From positions 1 through 56,768 of the forward strand of contig SHVP01000003.1 in the NCBI GenBank assembly GCA_009694165.1: a DNA stretch of 56,768 nt, given 5' to 3'. A program made the position numbers and the translations under genes. Shown here piece after piece: positions 1-8,579 of this stretch. Under the pieces are notes generated by a model. The model made no database searches. It was not told where the DNA came from and saw only the letters and a list, made by a program, of their open reading frames with translations. How positions within the stretch are numbered: position 1 is the stretch's first letter; each line of letters begins with the position of its first letter. Source of the DNA: Alphaproteobacteria bacterium. GTDB taxonomy: Bacteria > Pseudomonadota > Alphaproteobacteria > SHVP01.

Positions 1-917
1 AATATCCGTCCACCAACATCCGCCTCGACCAACTCGACGAGCATGTGCGCGAACTCACGAGCGGACGCTACATGGTCATGCCGCTGCCCGAACTCGCCAA
101 AGCGATCCGCGAGCGGGCGCCGTTGCCCGACCGGGCGGTCGCGATCACAATCGATGACGCCGTCCGATCGGTCTACACGGACGGTTGGCCGCGATTGCGC
201 AAAGCCAACTTGCCGTTCACGCTCTTCGTAGCAACCGAGGCGATCGATCGAAAGTTGCCGGGATACATGACCTGGGAGCAACTGCGGGAAATGGTCCGCG
301 CCGGGGTTACCATCGGCAACCACACCGTGAGCCACGCCCATCTGGCCGATCTGTCGCCCACCCGGATTCGCGAGGAGATCCGTACCGCCCAGGCGCGGCT
401 AAGCGAACAGTTGGGGGTCGTGCCGTTGGTGTTCGCCTACCCATATGGCGAAGCCAGCCTCGAGGCGATGAGTGCGGCACGCGAGTTCGGTTTTGTCGCT
501 GCCTTCGGCCAACACTCCGGCGTTCCCCATCCTTCCCAGGACGATTTCTATTGGCCGCGCTTCGCCCTGAACGAGAACTATGGGGCCTTCGAGCGCGTCC
601 GCGGCGCGCTCGAAGCGCTGCCACTTGCCGTGCGGTCTGTTGTTCCGCTCGACCCGACCATCCGTCAGAATCCGCCGATATTCTCGTTTGCGCTCGCCGA
701 GCCTGTCGACAATGTCGGCAGCTTGCGTTGTTTTGCCGCCGCCGATGGCGCCCACTTCGCTCGGACAGGCGAGGACCGCTTCGAGATCCGCTTCGACAAA
801 CCCTTGCCCGCCGGGCGGACTCGAATTAACTGCACGGTACCGGCCCAGGGCGGGCGTTTTCGCTGGTTCAGCATGCAGTATTACGTGCCAGGACCCGCCG
901 CGCGCGGCGCCAATTGA
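1..917 (+). CDS. polysaccharide deacetylase (NodB-type), 5' end outside window
   Basis: This probable carbohydrate esterase 4 protein would remove N- or O-acetyl groups from a surface polysaccharide or peptidoglycan. The reading frame is open from base 3, so the gene starts before the window; the GTG at 45 is internal, because family-like sequence (YPSTNIRLDQL) precedes it. About 304 residues are visible. Metal motif 1 reads TIDDA at visible residues 49-53 where the family usually has TFDDG. Motif 2 is HTVSH at about 107-111, and AYPYG at about 145-149 is the third. The last 90 residues after the barrel form a separate beta-rich tail of unknown role. The next gene starts 7 bp downstream and may be co-transcribed. 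The family call is firm; the substrate is unknown. Confidence 0.85.
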   Translation, partial: YPSTNIRLDQLDEHVRELTSGRYMVMPLPELAKAIRERAPLPDRAVAITIDDAVRSVYTDGWPRLRKANLPFTLFVATEAIDRKLPGYMTWEQLREMVRAGVTIGNHTVSHAHLADLSPTRIREEIRTAQARLSEQLGVVPLVFAYPYGEASLEAMSAAREFGFVAAFGQHSGVPHPSQDDFYWPRFALNENYGAFERVRGALEALPLAVRSVVPLDPTIRQNPPIFSFALAEPVDNVGSLRCFAAADGAHFARTGEDRFEIRFDKPLPAGRTRINCTVPAQGGRFRWFSMQYYVPGPAARGAN

Positions 918-924
918 GGACCCC

Positions 925-1683
925 ATGTTTCGACCCAATTCGCTGAAAGCAAAATTGCGCGCCGGTCATCCGGCCGTCGGCTGCTGGTCGGTCCTAGGCG
1001 CTGCGGCGCCGGTCGAAGTTCTCGCCGGCGCCGGATTCGACGCGCTCCTCATCGACCAGGAACACGGTGAAGGCACTCTCAGCGACGGAGTCGGCCAGCT
1101 CCGCGCCGCCGCCTATGACGTCACCATGCTAATCCGCGTTCCGTCGCACGACCCCGCCTACATCAAGCGGGTCCTCGATGCCGGCTTCGAGGGGGTCATG
1201 GTCCCCGGTGTCGAGACCGCCGATCAGGCCCGGTCGATCGTCGACGCCTGCCGCTACCCGCCCCTTGGTCGCCGCGGCGCGGGCGGCACGTCACGCGCCG
1301 TCGACTATGGTCGACGCTGGAAGGAGTACCAGGCCAGGCATGGCAGCGAGCTGATGATCATCGTGCAAATCGAGTCTGCGGCCGCCGTCGAGCAGATACC
1401 GGCCATCGCCAAGGTCGAGGGGCTCGACATGCTGTTCATCGGTCCGCTCGATCTCTCAGCCAGCATCGGCAAGACCGGGCAGTTTGGCGATCCGGCGTTC
1501 CAGGAGCTACAGAGCCGCGCCGAGCGCGCTATCAAGACGACCGGCAAGTGGCTGGGCGGGATCGATTTGGAGGGCCGCGCACGCGACCTGCTCAAGCGTG
1601 GCTACGACATCGTCTTCGCGACTTCCGACATGCAACTCCTGCGCGACGGCGCGGCCGCGGTATTGGCACAGGTCCGCGCCTAG
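925..1683 (+). CDS. HpcH/HpaI-type aldolase (2-keto-3-deoxy acid class II aldolase family)
   Basis: This 252-residue TIM-barrel protein belongs to the metal-dependent class II pyruvate aldolase family, which cleaves 2-keto-3-deoxy or 4-hydroxy-2-ketoacid substrates to pyruvate plus an aldehyde. The family's key positions are all present: the catalytic His is in IDQEHGEG (His47), the pyruvate-binding Arg in IRVPSHDP (Arg72), and the metal ligands are Glu151 in VQIESAA and Asp177 in IGPLDLSAS. The glycine-rich YPPLGRRGAGG loop is also typical. The ATG at 925 was chosen because it gives the usual family N-terminus and follows the deacetylase stop by 7 bp. The gene ends 2 bp before the convergent glucosaminidase gene. 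The exact substrate cannot be read from the sequence. Confidence 0.9.
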   Translation: MFRPNSLKAKLRAGHPAVGCWSVLGAAAPVEVLAGAGFDALLIDQEHGEGTLSDGVGQLRAAAYDVTMLIRVPSHDPAYIKRVLDAGFEGVMVPGVETADQARSIVDACRYPPLGRRGAGGTSRAVDYGRRWKEYQARHGSELMIIVQIESAAAVEQIPAIAKVEGLDMLFIGPLDLSASIGKTGQFGDPAFQELQSRAERAIKTTGKWLGGIDLEGRARDLLKRGYDIVFATSDMQLLRDGAAAVLAQVRA

Positions 1684-1685
1684 AG

Positions 1686-2720
1686 TCAGCTGTCGTTGTT
1701 CTCGATATCGCGCAATTGGATGCGGTCGAAGCTGGTCAGGTCGTTGCCGCGGATGATCGTCCGCAGTGTCTGCACGTATTTTTCGCCGCGCTCGGAATAG
1801 CGCGAAAGCGTCGCCGCCAGAGCGTAGCTGTCAAAGGGCGACCCGCGCTTGCGCATCGCTTCGCGCCGGGCGCGGAATGCGCGATAGGCGTTGTGGCGAT
1901 TGAGGTTGCGGACATAGTCCGCAACCGACTCGTCGATTTCATCGAAAGCGCGGATTTCGTGGCCCTTCCCGGGTTCGCGGCGATGCGGCACGATTCCGGC
2001 CCCTTTGGTCAGGGTCCAACGACCAAATACGGCGTTCCCTTCCTGGGCGAACCGCGACGTGCCCCAGCCTGATTCCTCGATCGCCTGGGCGAGGGCGAGC
2101 GACGGTGGAATCACGTCATGACGGTGCAGCAGCGAGGCGAAATCGCCCGCTTCGATCTCGTATTCTTCGGCCAGGTCGTTAAGCCACGCCCATTCGTCGT
2201 CGGTCAGCTCAAGGCCGGCCTTATCGCGCAGCTGCAGTTCTTCGATGCGCTCGCGGTCCTGGATGATCGCATCGTTGACCCGCAGGATGACCGGCAAGAG
2301 GGCCCAAATGAACTGCGACTTGCGATCATCGCTGACCGCCCGAACGGGCAGCTCGGGGGCCGCCGGAGTCCGCGTTCCCACGACCGGACGATAGGCCTCG
2401 CCGGAGGCCACCCTAATTACGCCCGCATTCGCTCCCGAGGAAAGGCTCTCGGGGCGCGGGCGCGCTACCAGCGCATTGCCATGGTTTTGCGTGGCGGCCG
2501 CGATTTCCGCCATCGGGTCGCGATAACCCTCGACGGGTGCGCCGCCGCCCACCAGATCCCAGTTGAGCGCCGCGAAGGCGAACGACACGGAACTGCCAGG
2601 TCGCGCCAACCATTGCCGCGAACTCAACACGCCGATGTGGAGGGATAGGACGGTCAGCGCTATCAAGCCAAGGCTGACGCGCCCAAACGACTGACCTAAC
2701 CTTGTTAGATTGAACGGCAT
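1686..2720 (-). CDS. Bax-like glucosaminidase (cell-wall hydrolase, mannosyl-glycoprotein endo-beta-N-acetylglucosaminidase fold)
   Basis: This 344-residue protein carries a C-terminal glucosaminidase domain of the Bax/FlgJ type. Its catalytic-region motif, ALAQAIEESGWGTSRFA, lies at about residues 208-224, with the likely catalytic Glu at 215 or 216. A single hydrophobic segment at about residues 19-32 should anchor it in the inner membrane with the enzyme in the periplasm. It is expected to cut glycan strands of peptidoglycan. The ATG at 2720 was preferred because it places the anchor close to the N-terminus; an in-frame GTG at 2783 would add 21 residues and cannot be excluded. The middle third is low complexity and not assigned. 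It converges on the aldolase gene. Confidence 0.8.
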   Translation of the reverse strand: MPFNLTRLGQSFGRVSLGLIALTVLSLHIGVLSSRQWLARPGSSVSFAFAALNWDLVGGGAPVEGYRDPMAEIAAATQNHGNALVARPRPESLSSGANAGVIRVASGEAYRPVVGTRTPAAPELPVRAVSDDRKSQFIWALLPVILRVNDAIIQDRERIEELQLRDKAGLELTDDEWAWLNDLAEEYEIEAGDFASLLHRHDVIPPSLALAQAIEESGWGTSRFAQEGNAVFGRWTLTKGAGIVPHRREPGKGHEIRAFDEIDESVADYVRNLNRHNAYRAFRARREAMRKRGSPFDSYALAATLSRYSERGEKYVQTLRTIIRGNDLTSFDRIQLRDIENNDS

Positions 2721-2783
2721 CACTGTCGCCCCAACTCGGTTGGATCGATCAGCGGCAATATTGGCGGCAGAGGTCAGGAGCAC

Positions 2784-3018
2784 AAGAACATTCTAGGTTG
2801 GCCGCCGCTCAGCACGATGAAGTGTGGGCAGGGGGCAACGCTTTTGTCGTTGATTGTAGGGCGCAAGAACTAAATGAATCGTTGATTGTCAATGTGCAAC
2901 GTCGGTTAGCGAACAACGGCATGAGCGTCGCACGCTAAGTCAGCCGCCTGTTATCCACAGGCTGTCCTGATAATTCACGTGAAGAGTCCGGCCTAAATGA
3001 GGCGCCACTGCGGTGTCT
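2784..3018. other. intergenic region with a consensus DnaA-box 9-mer
   Basis: These 235 bases separate the glucosaminidase and UspA genes and are less GC-rich than the surrounding coding sequence. No ORF or RNA gene was recognised. The 9-mer TTATCCACA at 2951-2959 equals the classic DnaA-box consensus. It sits inside a short inverted repeat, CCTGT-TATCC-ACAGG (2947-2961). Only one copy was noticed, so an origin call is not supported. Confidence 0.35.
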
Positions 3019-3486
3019 TTACGTGAGCTCGTCGATCTGGGCGTTGCTGAGCGACCCCGGAACGAGCGTCACCGGAATATGCATCGAGCCGGAAATTCTC
3101 CCGGCGATGTAGCTGACCAGCGGACCCGGCCCCTCATCGCCACTGGCGGCGCCCAGCACGAGGACGCGAATGTCGCGGTCGCCGTCGATAAGCTTGAGGA
3201 CCACGTCGCGCGAGTCACCTTCGCGCACGACCAGTTCCGGCAGCAGTCCCGACTCCTGGTTGACCTTGGCCCCCAGGCTGCGAAGCAGCGTTTCGGCCTC
3301 GGCCAGGGCCTCCTCTCTCATCTTCTCTCGCACAGCCAGCCATTCCTGATTACCCGCCGGCTGGATGACTCGCACCAGCGTAACGGCGCCACCCGTGTGC
3401 TTGGCGCGACGCCAGGCAAACCGCAGCGCCTTGTGGCACTCCGGGGTGTCATCCACGACGACCAGAAACTTCCGTTTGTCCGTCAT
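3019..3486 (-). CDS. universal stress protein, UspA family
   Basis: This 155-residue cytoplasmic protein has the UspA fold. The first strand is KFLVVVDDTPE with the nucleotide-contacting Asp near residue 11. A C-terminal strand and loop, VLVLGAASGDEG followed by a Ser/Ile-rich helix and IPVTLVP, corresponds to the region that binds ATP in part of the family. The usual G-x2-G-x9-G-S/T signature is only partly matched, so ATP binding is uncertain. The ATG at 3486 was chosen because it gives the canonical family start; 13 upstream in-frame residues are Pro/Arg-rich and unlike the family. It lies downstream of the DUF2333 gene on the same strand, with a hairpin in between. Confidence 0.88.
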   Translation of the reverse strand: MTDKRKFLVVVDDTPECHKALRFAWRRAKHTGGAVTLVRVIQPAGNQEWLAVREKMREEALAEAETLLRSLGAKVNQESGLLPELVVREGDSRDVVLKLIDGDRDIRVLVLGAASGDEGPGPLVSYIAGRISGSMHIPVTLVPGSLSNAQIDELT

Positions 3487-3541
3487 CAATCCGCCCGTTG
3501 GTGGTGGCCGCCGGTCGAACGGCAACCATGCCTCGCCTGAT

Positions 3542-3560
3542 CGCTCGCCGCAAGCGAGCG
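3542..3560. terminator. hairpin between the DUF2333 gene and the UspA gene
   Basis: A perfect 7-bp inverted repeat, CGCTCGC / GCGAGCG with a 5-base loop, begins directly at the stop codon of the DUF2333 gene. A six-T run follows it only on the plus strand, where those bases encode the last two lysines of the minus-strand gene. On the transcribed minus strand it has no U-tract, so it is a weak terminator or an mRNA 3'-end stabiliser. Confidence 0.4.
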
Positions 3561-4601
3561 CTATTTTTTCAGAATATTGGTGATTTCACGCAGTTTCGTG
3601 CGGGCCCGTAACAGGAAGAACCCCTGGGCCGCCAGATGGCTCGGAACAAATTGAGCGTCGGGCGCGCCGTTGAAAACGACCATCGGCTGTAGCTTGGCCG
3701 CCAGCGCCATTGATTCCAGCATGTTCTTCCACGTCGCCTCCAAGTCGCGCTCGCGAATGACGCGATCATAGTCCTGGCCCAATTCGCGGAGCAGCACGTA
3801 GTAGGCATAGAGCTGGCCCTTGACGTGATAAAAAACGTCGTCGGCATCGGTATCGAAAAGCGCCGAACCGACGGCCAGCCGCTGTTGCAGCGACGCACTG
3901 GACGACCCGAGGTCCGAGGCAAAGCGATCAAGGGTCGCCAGCAGGTTGTCGGCGCGGCGATCGAACACCGCCTCGCCGCGGGCAAGGCGCTCTTTGTATT
4001 GCAGCAAGGCCCGGCGCGCCTTTCGGTATTGCGCTTCGGACGTCGCCGTCGGCGCCAGCGACGTGCTGAAATCGAAGACCCACTTCTTGCCGGAATACTG
4101 GAGAAGTCCGGCGGCCTCCTGCAGGTCGGAATCGATCTGGCTCGAGCCGCGGGTACGCCCGATCTGATCGGTCAGCTCGAACGAAAATCTCGCCAGGGCG
4201 GCGACGATCCCCTGCTGGAAGTTCGGCATGTTGTCGAGCAATGCCGACGGGATGAAGAAAGGATCATTCGCCGTCCAGCGGTGTCGGTTGACTTCGCGAT
4301 CGATGAGCGCCGCGGTGACCGCGACGCTGCGACTGGCGCGCTCGGGAACGGGTGGGGCGATGAAGGCGAGATCATCGTCAATCGCGTGAATGATCACCAT
4401 GCCGGCGACGTAGTACAGCACGAGTGCAACGACGCCCGCCCCCAGGGCACGACCGATCCAGCGGCGGCTTCCCGGTTGACCCGGAGACGGCGCAGCAGAG
4501 CCTGGCCGGCCGAACCAGCGTTGCCGCCACCATGATCGAGCCTTTTCGTCGACGTCGTAGACCTCGGGGCCGACCGTGTCGGTTGGTGCCCGTTCTGCCA
4601 T
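3561..4601 (-). CDS. DUF2333 family membrane-anchored protein
   Basis: This 346-residue protein has a polar N-terminal region of about 50 residues, one transmembrane segment at about 51-71, and a large mostly helical C-terminal domain on the far side of the membrane. The pattern of conserved segments (VNRHRWTANDPFF, ALLDNMPNFQQG, a DFSTSLAPTATSEAQYRKAR stretch, and ALFDTDADDVFYHVKGQLYAYYVLL) matches my memory of DUF2333, a family of unknown function found next to trpS and murJ in related genomes. It starts 68 bp downstream of the trpS stop, so co-transcription is likely. No catalytic motif is visible and no function is proposed. Confidence 0.78.
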   Translation of the reverse strand: MAERAPTDTVGPEVYDVDEKARSWWRQRWFGRPGSAAPSPGQPGSRRWIGRALGAGVVALVLYYVAGMVIIHAIDDDLAFIAPPVPERASRSVAVTAALIDREVNRHRWTANDPFFIPSALLDNMPNFQQGIVAALARFSFELTDQIGRTRGSSQIDSDLQEAAGLLQYSGKKWVFDFSTSLAPTATSEAQYRKARRALLQYKERLARGEAVFDRRADNLLATLDRFASDLGSSSASLQQRLAVGSALFDTDADDVFYHVKGQLYAYYVLLRELGQDYDRVIRERDLEATWKNMLESMALAAKLQPMVVFNGAPDAQFVPSHLAAQGFFLLRARTKLREITNILKK

Positions 4602-4669
4602 GGAGTGGCCCTTCGCCGCTGAAAGCTGCTTCCGTTACGTAGGCGGACCTTCGCGGTCGTCAATGCCCG

Positions 4670-5668
4670 CTAGGGGCGCAAGAAGCCCATGATCTCCTGG
4701 GTCTGGCGCAGAACCGGTTCGGCGATCGCCCGCGCCCGCTCGGCGCCACGGCGGAGAACCCCGTCGACATACCCCGGGTCCTGCATGAGGCGACGCATCT
4801 CGCCAGTAATCGGCGCCAACGCATCGATCGCCAGCGTCGCCAACTCGTTCTTGAATGTCGAAAACGTCGAGTTACCGAAGCGGCGACACACGTCTTCGCG
4901 AGAGGTGTCGGCGAGGGCGGCGAAGATGCCAACCAGATTAGCGGCCTCCGGCCGATCTTCCAGCCCGGCCACGTCGCCCGGCAACGGCTCGGGATCGGTC
5001 TTGGCTTTGCGGATCTTCTGGGCAATTTGATCGGGGCTATCGGTCAGATTGATGCGAGTGAAGTCAGAAATGTCCGACTTGCTCATTTTCTTGGTGCCGT
5101 CGCGCAGGTTCATCACCCGCGTCGCTTCGCCGAAAATCAGAGGTTCGACCATCGGAAAGAAATCGACGCCGTAGGTGGCGTTGAACGATCCAGCGATTTC
5201 TCGCGTGAGCTCGAGATGCTGCTTCTGGTCCTCGCCGACCGGCACATGCGTGGCCTTGTAGGCCATGATGTCCGCCGCCATCAGGGTCGGGTACACGAAC
5301 AAACCGGCCGACGCGCTGTCGCGCTGTTTGCCCGCCTTCTCCTTGAACTGGGTCATGCGGTTGAGCCAGCCCATGCGGGCCACGCAATTGAACAGCCACG
5401 CGAGCTCCGCATGCACGGCAACCTGGCTCTGATTGAAGAGAATGCTGTGCTCGGGATCAATACCCGCGGCTATGAGGCTGGCCGCCACCTCACGCGTCGA
5501 ATTGCGGAGCGTCGCCGGTTCTTGCGGCTGGGTCACCGCGTGGAGGTCGACGACGCAATAGATGCAGTCAAAATCCGCCTGCAGGCGAACCCAGTTCCGA
5601 ATCGCGCCAAGGTAATTGCCGAGGTGCAGGTTCCCCGTCGGCTGGACGCCGGAAAAAATGCGATTCAT
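4670..5668 (-). CDS. trpS: tryptophan--tRNA ligase
   Basis: This 332-residue class I aminoacyl-tRNA synthetase charges tRNA-Trp using ATP in the cytoplasm. The HIGH-type signature is [12 protein letters not shown] at residues 11-22 and the KMSKS loop is KKMSKSD at 193-199. A tryptophan-pocket stretch ([15 protein letters not shown] with a following [13 protein letters not shown]) is intact. The length is normal for the bacterial enzyme. It follows murJ by 55 bp on the same strand and is followed by the DUF2333 gene, an arrangement common in alphaproteobacteria. The start at 5668 gives the standard N-terminus [12 protein letters not shown]. Confidence 0.97.
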   Translation of the reverse strand: MNRIFSGVQPTGNLHLGNYLGAIRNWVRLQADFDCIYCVVDLHAVTQPQEPATLRNSTREVAASLIAAGIDPEHSILFNQSQVAVHAELAWLFNCVARMGWLNRMTQFKEKAGKQRDSASAGLFVYPTLMAADIMAYKATHVPVGEDQKQHLELTREIAGSFNATYGVDFFPMVEPLIFGEATRVMNLRDGTKKMSKSDISDFTRINLTDSPDQIAQKIRKAKTDPEPLPGDVAGLEDRPEAANLVGIFAALADTSREDVCRRFGNSTFSTFKNELATLAIDALAPITGEMRRLMQDPGYVDGVLRRGAERARAIAEPVLRQTQEIMGFLRP

Positions 5669-5723
5669 GTCTGCGCCGCCCTCTGAGTCGGCGGCGAGTT
5701 ATCGCGTGCACCGGGCAACGTGG

Positions 5724-7286
5724 TCAAGTCGAGGGCCCGCCTGGCGTCACCCCTCGGCTGACAAGCGCCCGCAGGTCGCCCAACCGCGCCGCGCCCAACG
5801 CGTGGGCCGATGCCGCAAAAACCAAGCCGCCGAGCGCGATGAGGAGGACGAGCGAGACCGTCTCGCCGGGCGCCCCGGCCCAGTCGCGAAGCAGCGCCCC
5901 AGCCGCGAGGACGACCACCGTCATGACGGCCGCCGCCGCGGCAATTCTGGGCGCGCGCCGGCGCAGACGGTCATCGAGCTGCCACTGGCGCCGCCGCACC
6001 TGGATGACGGCGAGCAGCGCGGCATTGAGCCATGCGGCCAGCGCAGTGGCGAGCGCCAGGCCGACATGCTTGAGCGGTCCCATCAGCGCCAGGTTGAGCG
6101 ACAAGTTCACCACCAGCGAGAGGATCGCGATGCGGACCGGGGTCCGGGTGTCTTTGCGGGCGAAATAGCCGGGGGTCAGGACCTTGATAAGAACATAGGC
6201 GGGCAAGCCGCAGGTGAACGCGATCAACGCCCAAGCCGTCGCGCCGGTGGCCGCAGGGTCGAACGCGCCCCGCTGAAAGAGAACGGAGACGATCGGGAAG
6301 GCCAGGGCCAGGGTGCCCGCCGTCGCCGGTAACGCCAGCAGCAGGGCCGCCTCGACCGCCCGGTTCTGCGTCGCCTGGATCCCCCTTTCATCGCCCGCCG
6401 CCACCTGTCGCGACAGCAAAGGCAACATCGCCGTGCCGACGGCAATGCCGATGACGCCAACCGGCAGCTCATTGACGCGGTCGGCGTAATAGAGGAACGA
6501 GATCGACCCCTGCGGCAGGAACGAGGCGATGACAACGTCGACGAGCAGATTGATCTGCACCGCACCAGCGCCCAACGCACCGGGAGCCATGAGCCGGAGC
6601 GTCTCGCGGACACGCCGGCTGAGCCGCGGCCGCGGCAGTACCAGACGAAAGCCGGTCCGCCGCAGTTCGTAGGCCAACCACCAGAACTGAACGACGCCCG
6701 CCAGCGCCACGCCCCAGGCGAGTGCGTGACCGACTGCGGCACCGGCTTGAGCAGCCACGAGGAGGGCACCGATCATGCACAAATTGAGCAGGACCGGGGT
6801 GGCGGCGACCGCGGCGAAACGGCCGAGACTGTTCAGGATTCCTCCTTGCAACGAGACCAAGCTGATGAACAGCAGATAGGTAAAGGTCACGCGCGCGAGA
6901 TCGACGGTGAGATCGAACTTGGCCGGTTCGTCGGCGAAACCCGGCGCCAGCACCAGCATCGCGACCGGCATGCCGACCTGCATCAGCGATACAAATACGA
7001 ATAGAACGGTGAGCAGGACCGAAAGAACCTCCGCCGCCAAGGTTTCTGCGTCAACGCTACCTTCGCTCTGTTGCGTGTGCGCGAACAGTGGAACGAAGGC
7101 CGCATTGAAGGCGCCCTCGGCAAAAAGCCGCCGGAAGAAGTTGGGGAGCTTGAAGGCGACAAAGAAGGCGTCGGCAACCAAACCCGTGCCGAGCAATGCC
7201 GCCATCAGGATGTCGCGAAGAAAGCCGAGAACGCGACTCACCATCGTGTAGCCGCCGATGGTGGCAATCGCACGCGACAGATTCAT
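5724..7286 (-). CDS. murJ: lipid II flippase MurJ (MVF family)
   Basis: This 520-residue polytopic inner-membrane protein of the MVF/MOP superfamily flips the peptidoglycan precursor lipid II to the periplasm. The characteristic N-terminus MNLSRAIATIGGYTMVSRVLG and the following LRDILMAALLGTG and RRLFAEGAFNAAFVP stretches are typical of MurJ. The remainder shows a run of hydrophobic segments consistent with 14 helices. The ATG at 7286 was chosen because the 37 upstream in-frame residues are unlike the family and run into the divergent promoter region. It heads the murJ-trpS-DUF2333-UspA gene run. Confidence 0.96.
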   Translation of the reverse strand: MNLSRAIATIGGYTMVSRVLGFLRDILMAALLGTGLVADAFFVAFKLPNFFRRLFAEGAFNAAFVPLFAHTQQSEGSVDAETLAAEVLSVLLTVLFVFVSLMQVGMPVAMLVLAPGFADEPAKFDLTVDLARVTFTYLLFISLVSLQGGILNSLGRFAAVAATPVLLNLCMIGALLVAAQAGAAVGHALAWGVALAGVVQFWWLAYELRRTGFRLVLPRPRLSRRVRETLRLMAPGALGAGAVQINLLVDVVIASFLPQGSISFLYYADRVNELPVGVIGIAVGTAMLPLLSRQVAAGDERGIQATQNRAVEAALLLALPATAGTLALAFPIVSVLFQRGAFDPAATGATAWALIAFTCGLPAYVLIKVLTPGYFARKDTRTPVRIAILSLVVNLSLNLALMGPLKHVGLALATALAAWLNAALLAVIQVRRRQWQLDDRLRRRAPRIAAAAAVMTVVVLAAGALLRDWAGAPGETVSLVLLIALGGLVFAASAHALGAARLGDLRALVSRGVTPGGPST

Positions 7287-7323
7287 TGGTTGACCGGCCC
7301 GGTCTCTAAGCGAGACGAAAGGT

Positions 7324-7352
7324 TTGTGACGACGATTGCGGCAACCTGATAA
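7324..7352 (+). promoter_or_regulatory. possible sigma-70 promoter for the MFS pair
   Basis: TTGTGA (7324-7329) and TGATAA (7347-7352) are separated by 17 bases, inside the 102-bp divergent gap between murJ and the first Bcr/CflA gene. The match to consensus is moderate and no experimental support exists. Confidence 0.3.
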
Positions 7353-7388
7353 GGTGTAATCGACCTTCCATCGAACGCCAACCCTCCC

Positions 7389-8579
7389 TTGAGCCAAAAG
7401 GTATCCCTATTTTCGGGTCTCGTGCTGACCCTGGCGGCGCTGACCACGTTCGCGCCGCTGTCGGTCGACATGTACCTGCCGGCCATGCCGACGATCGCCA
7501 CCGAGCTAAGCGCGTCGGCGAGCAACATTCAGCTGTCGCTCAGCCTGTTTTTGGGCGGCTACGCTGGCGGGCAACTGGCCTATGGACCCCTATCGGATCG
7601 CTTTGGCCGCCGGCTGCCTCTGCTGGCGGGGGTGGTGCTCTATATCCTGACCAGCGTTGGCTGCGCCCTCGCCGGCTCGGTTGACAGCCTGATCCTGCTG
7701 CGCCTGCTGCAGGCGCTGGGAGCCTGTGCGGGCACCGTCCTATCCCGCGCCATGGTGCGGGACCTGTTCGGTAAGGAGGAAGCGGCGCGGTTGTTTTCGA
7801 TCATGATCCTGATCACCGGGGTGGCGCCGATGTTCGCCCCGATCATCGGCGGGCAGATCCTGGTCTATGCCGGATGGCGCGCGATTTTCTGGGTGTTAGC
7901 CGCGTTCGGCGTGTTTTCCCTGGTCCTCGCCTGGCGCCTGCAGGAATCGCATCCGGTGGCGGCGCGCACCAGTTATGGTGCGTTCGCCATGCTGAAAAGC
8001 TACGGCACCCTGCTGAAAAACCGGCGATTTGTCGGCTACACGCTCTGTCAGGGCTTCGTGTTCTCCGGCATGTTCGCCTACATTTCCGGTTCGCCCTTCG
8101 TGTTCATCGAGCTGTTCGGAATCCCGCCCGACTACTACGGCCTGCTGTTCGCCTTCCATGTCACTGCGCTCATGACCGGGGCCGCGATCAACAATCGTTT
8201 GATCCCAAAGTTCGGCACCGAGCGCATGCTGACCTTCGGCGTGATCAACGCCGCCGTCATCGGCACCCTCCTTATCGCGGTCGGTATTACCGGCAGCGGT
8301 GGCTTGGTGGGTGTCGTCTTGCTGTGTTGGCTATTCATGCCAAGCGTCACCCTGGTGAGTTCGAACGCGCTGACCGGGGGACTGTCGGAGTTCCCGAGGC
8401 TGACCGGCACCGCGGCCGCCGTCATGGGGGCGGCCCAGTTCGGCGTCGGCGGCGTCTTCGCTTACGTCGTTGGTCTACTGCATGACGGGACCGTGTTCTC
8501 GATGACCGTCGTCATCGGTACGGTCGGCCTCGCCGCGTTACTAACGCGCTTCCTCTTGGTCCCCCCGCGCGGACGATGA
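7389..8579 (+). CDS. Bcr/CflA-type MFS drug-efflux transporter (first of tandem pair)
   Basis: This 396-residue, 12-helix major facilitator protein belongs to the Bcr/CflA drug:H+ antiporter group. The first helix ends in the group's VDMYLPAMPTI segment (residues 26-36), the loop 2-3 signature is GPLSDRFGRR (66-75), and a LLQALGACAGTVLSRAMVRDLFG stretch follows, which is typical of Bcr. It should export small toxic molecules across the inner membrane; the substrate is unknown. The best available start is a TTG at 7389. A start further downstream would cut into helix 1. The stop overlaps the start of the next, paralogous gene by 4 bp (ATGA at 8576-8579), so the two are probably translationally coupled. 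Confidence 0.9.
   Translation: MSQKVSLFSGLVLTLAALTTFAPLSVDMYLPAMPTIATELSASASNIQLSLSLFLGGYAGGQLAYGPLSDRFGRRLPLLAGVVLYILTSVGCALAGSVDSLILLRLLQALGACAGTVLSRAMVRDLFGKEEAARLFSIMILITGVAPMFAPIIGGQILVYAGWRAIFWVLAAFGVFSLVLAWRLQESHPVAARTSYGAFAMLKSYGTLLKNRRFVGYTLCQGFVFSGMFAYISGSPFVFIELFGIPPDYYGLLFAFHVTALMTGAAINNRLIPKFGTERMLTFGVINAAVIGTLLIAVGITGSGGLVGVVLLCWLFMPSVTLVSSNALTGGLSEFPRLTGTAAAVMGAAQFGVGGVFAYVVGLLHDGTVFSMTVVIGTVGLAALLTRFLLVPPRGR

Noticed and set aside
2784..3018. Chromosome replication origin
   Set aside because: Only one consensus DnaA box was noticed and none of the usual neighbouring origin genes is near. A single box is not enough.
3542..3570. Intrinsic terminator on the plus strand (hairpin followed by six T)
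   Set aside because: No plus-strand gene ends before it. The T run encodes the C-terminal lysines of the minus-strand DUF2333 protein, so it is listed only as a hairpin.
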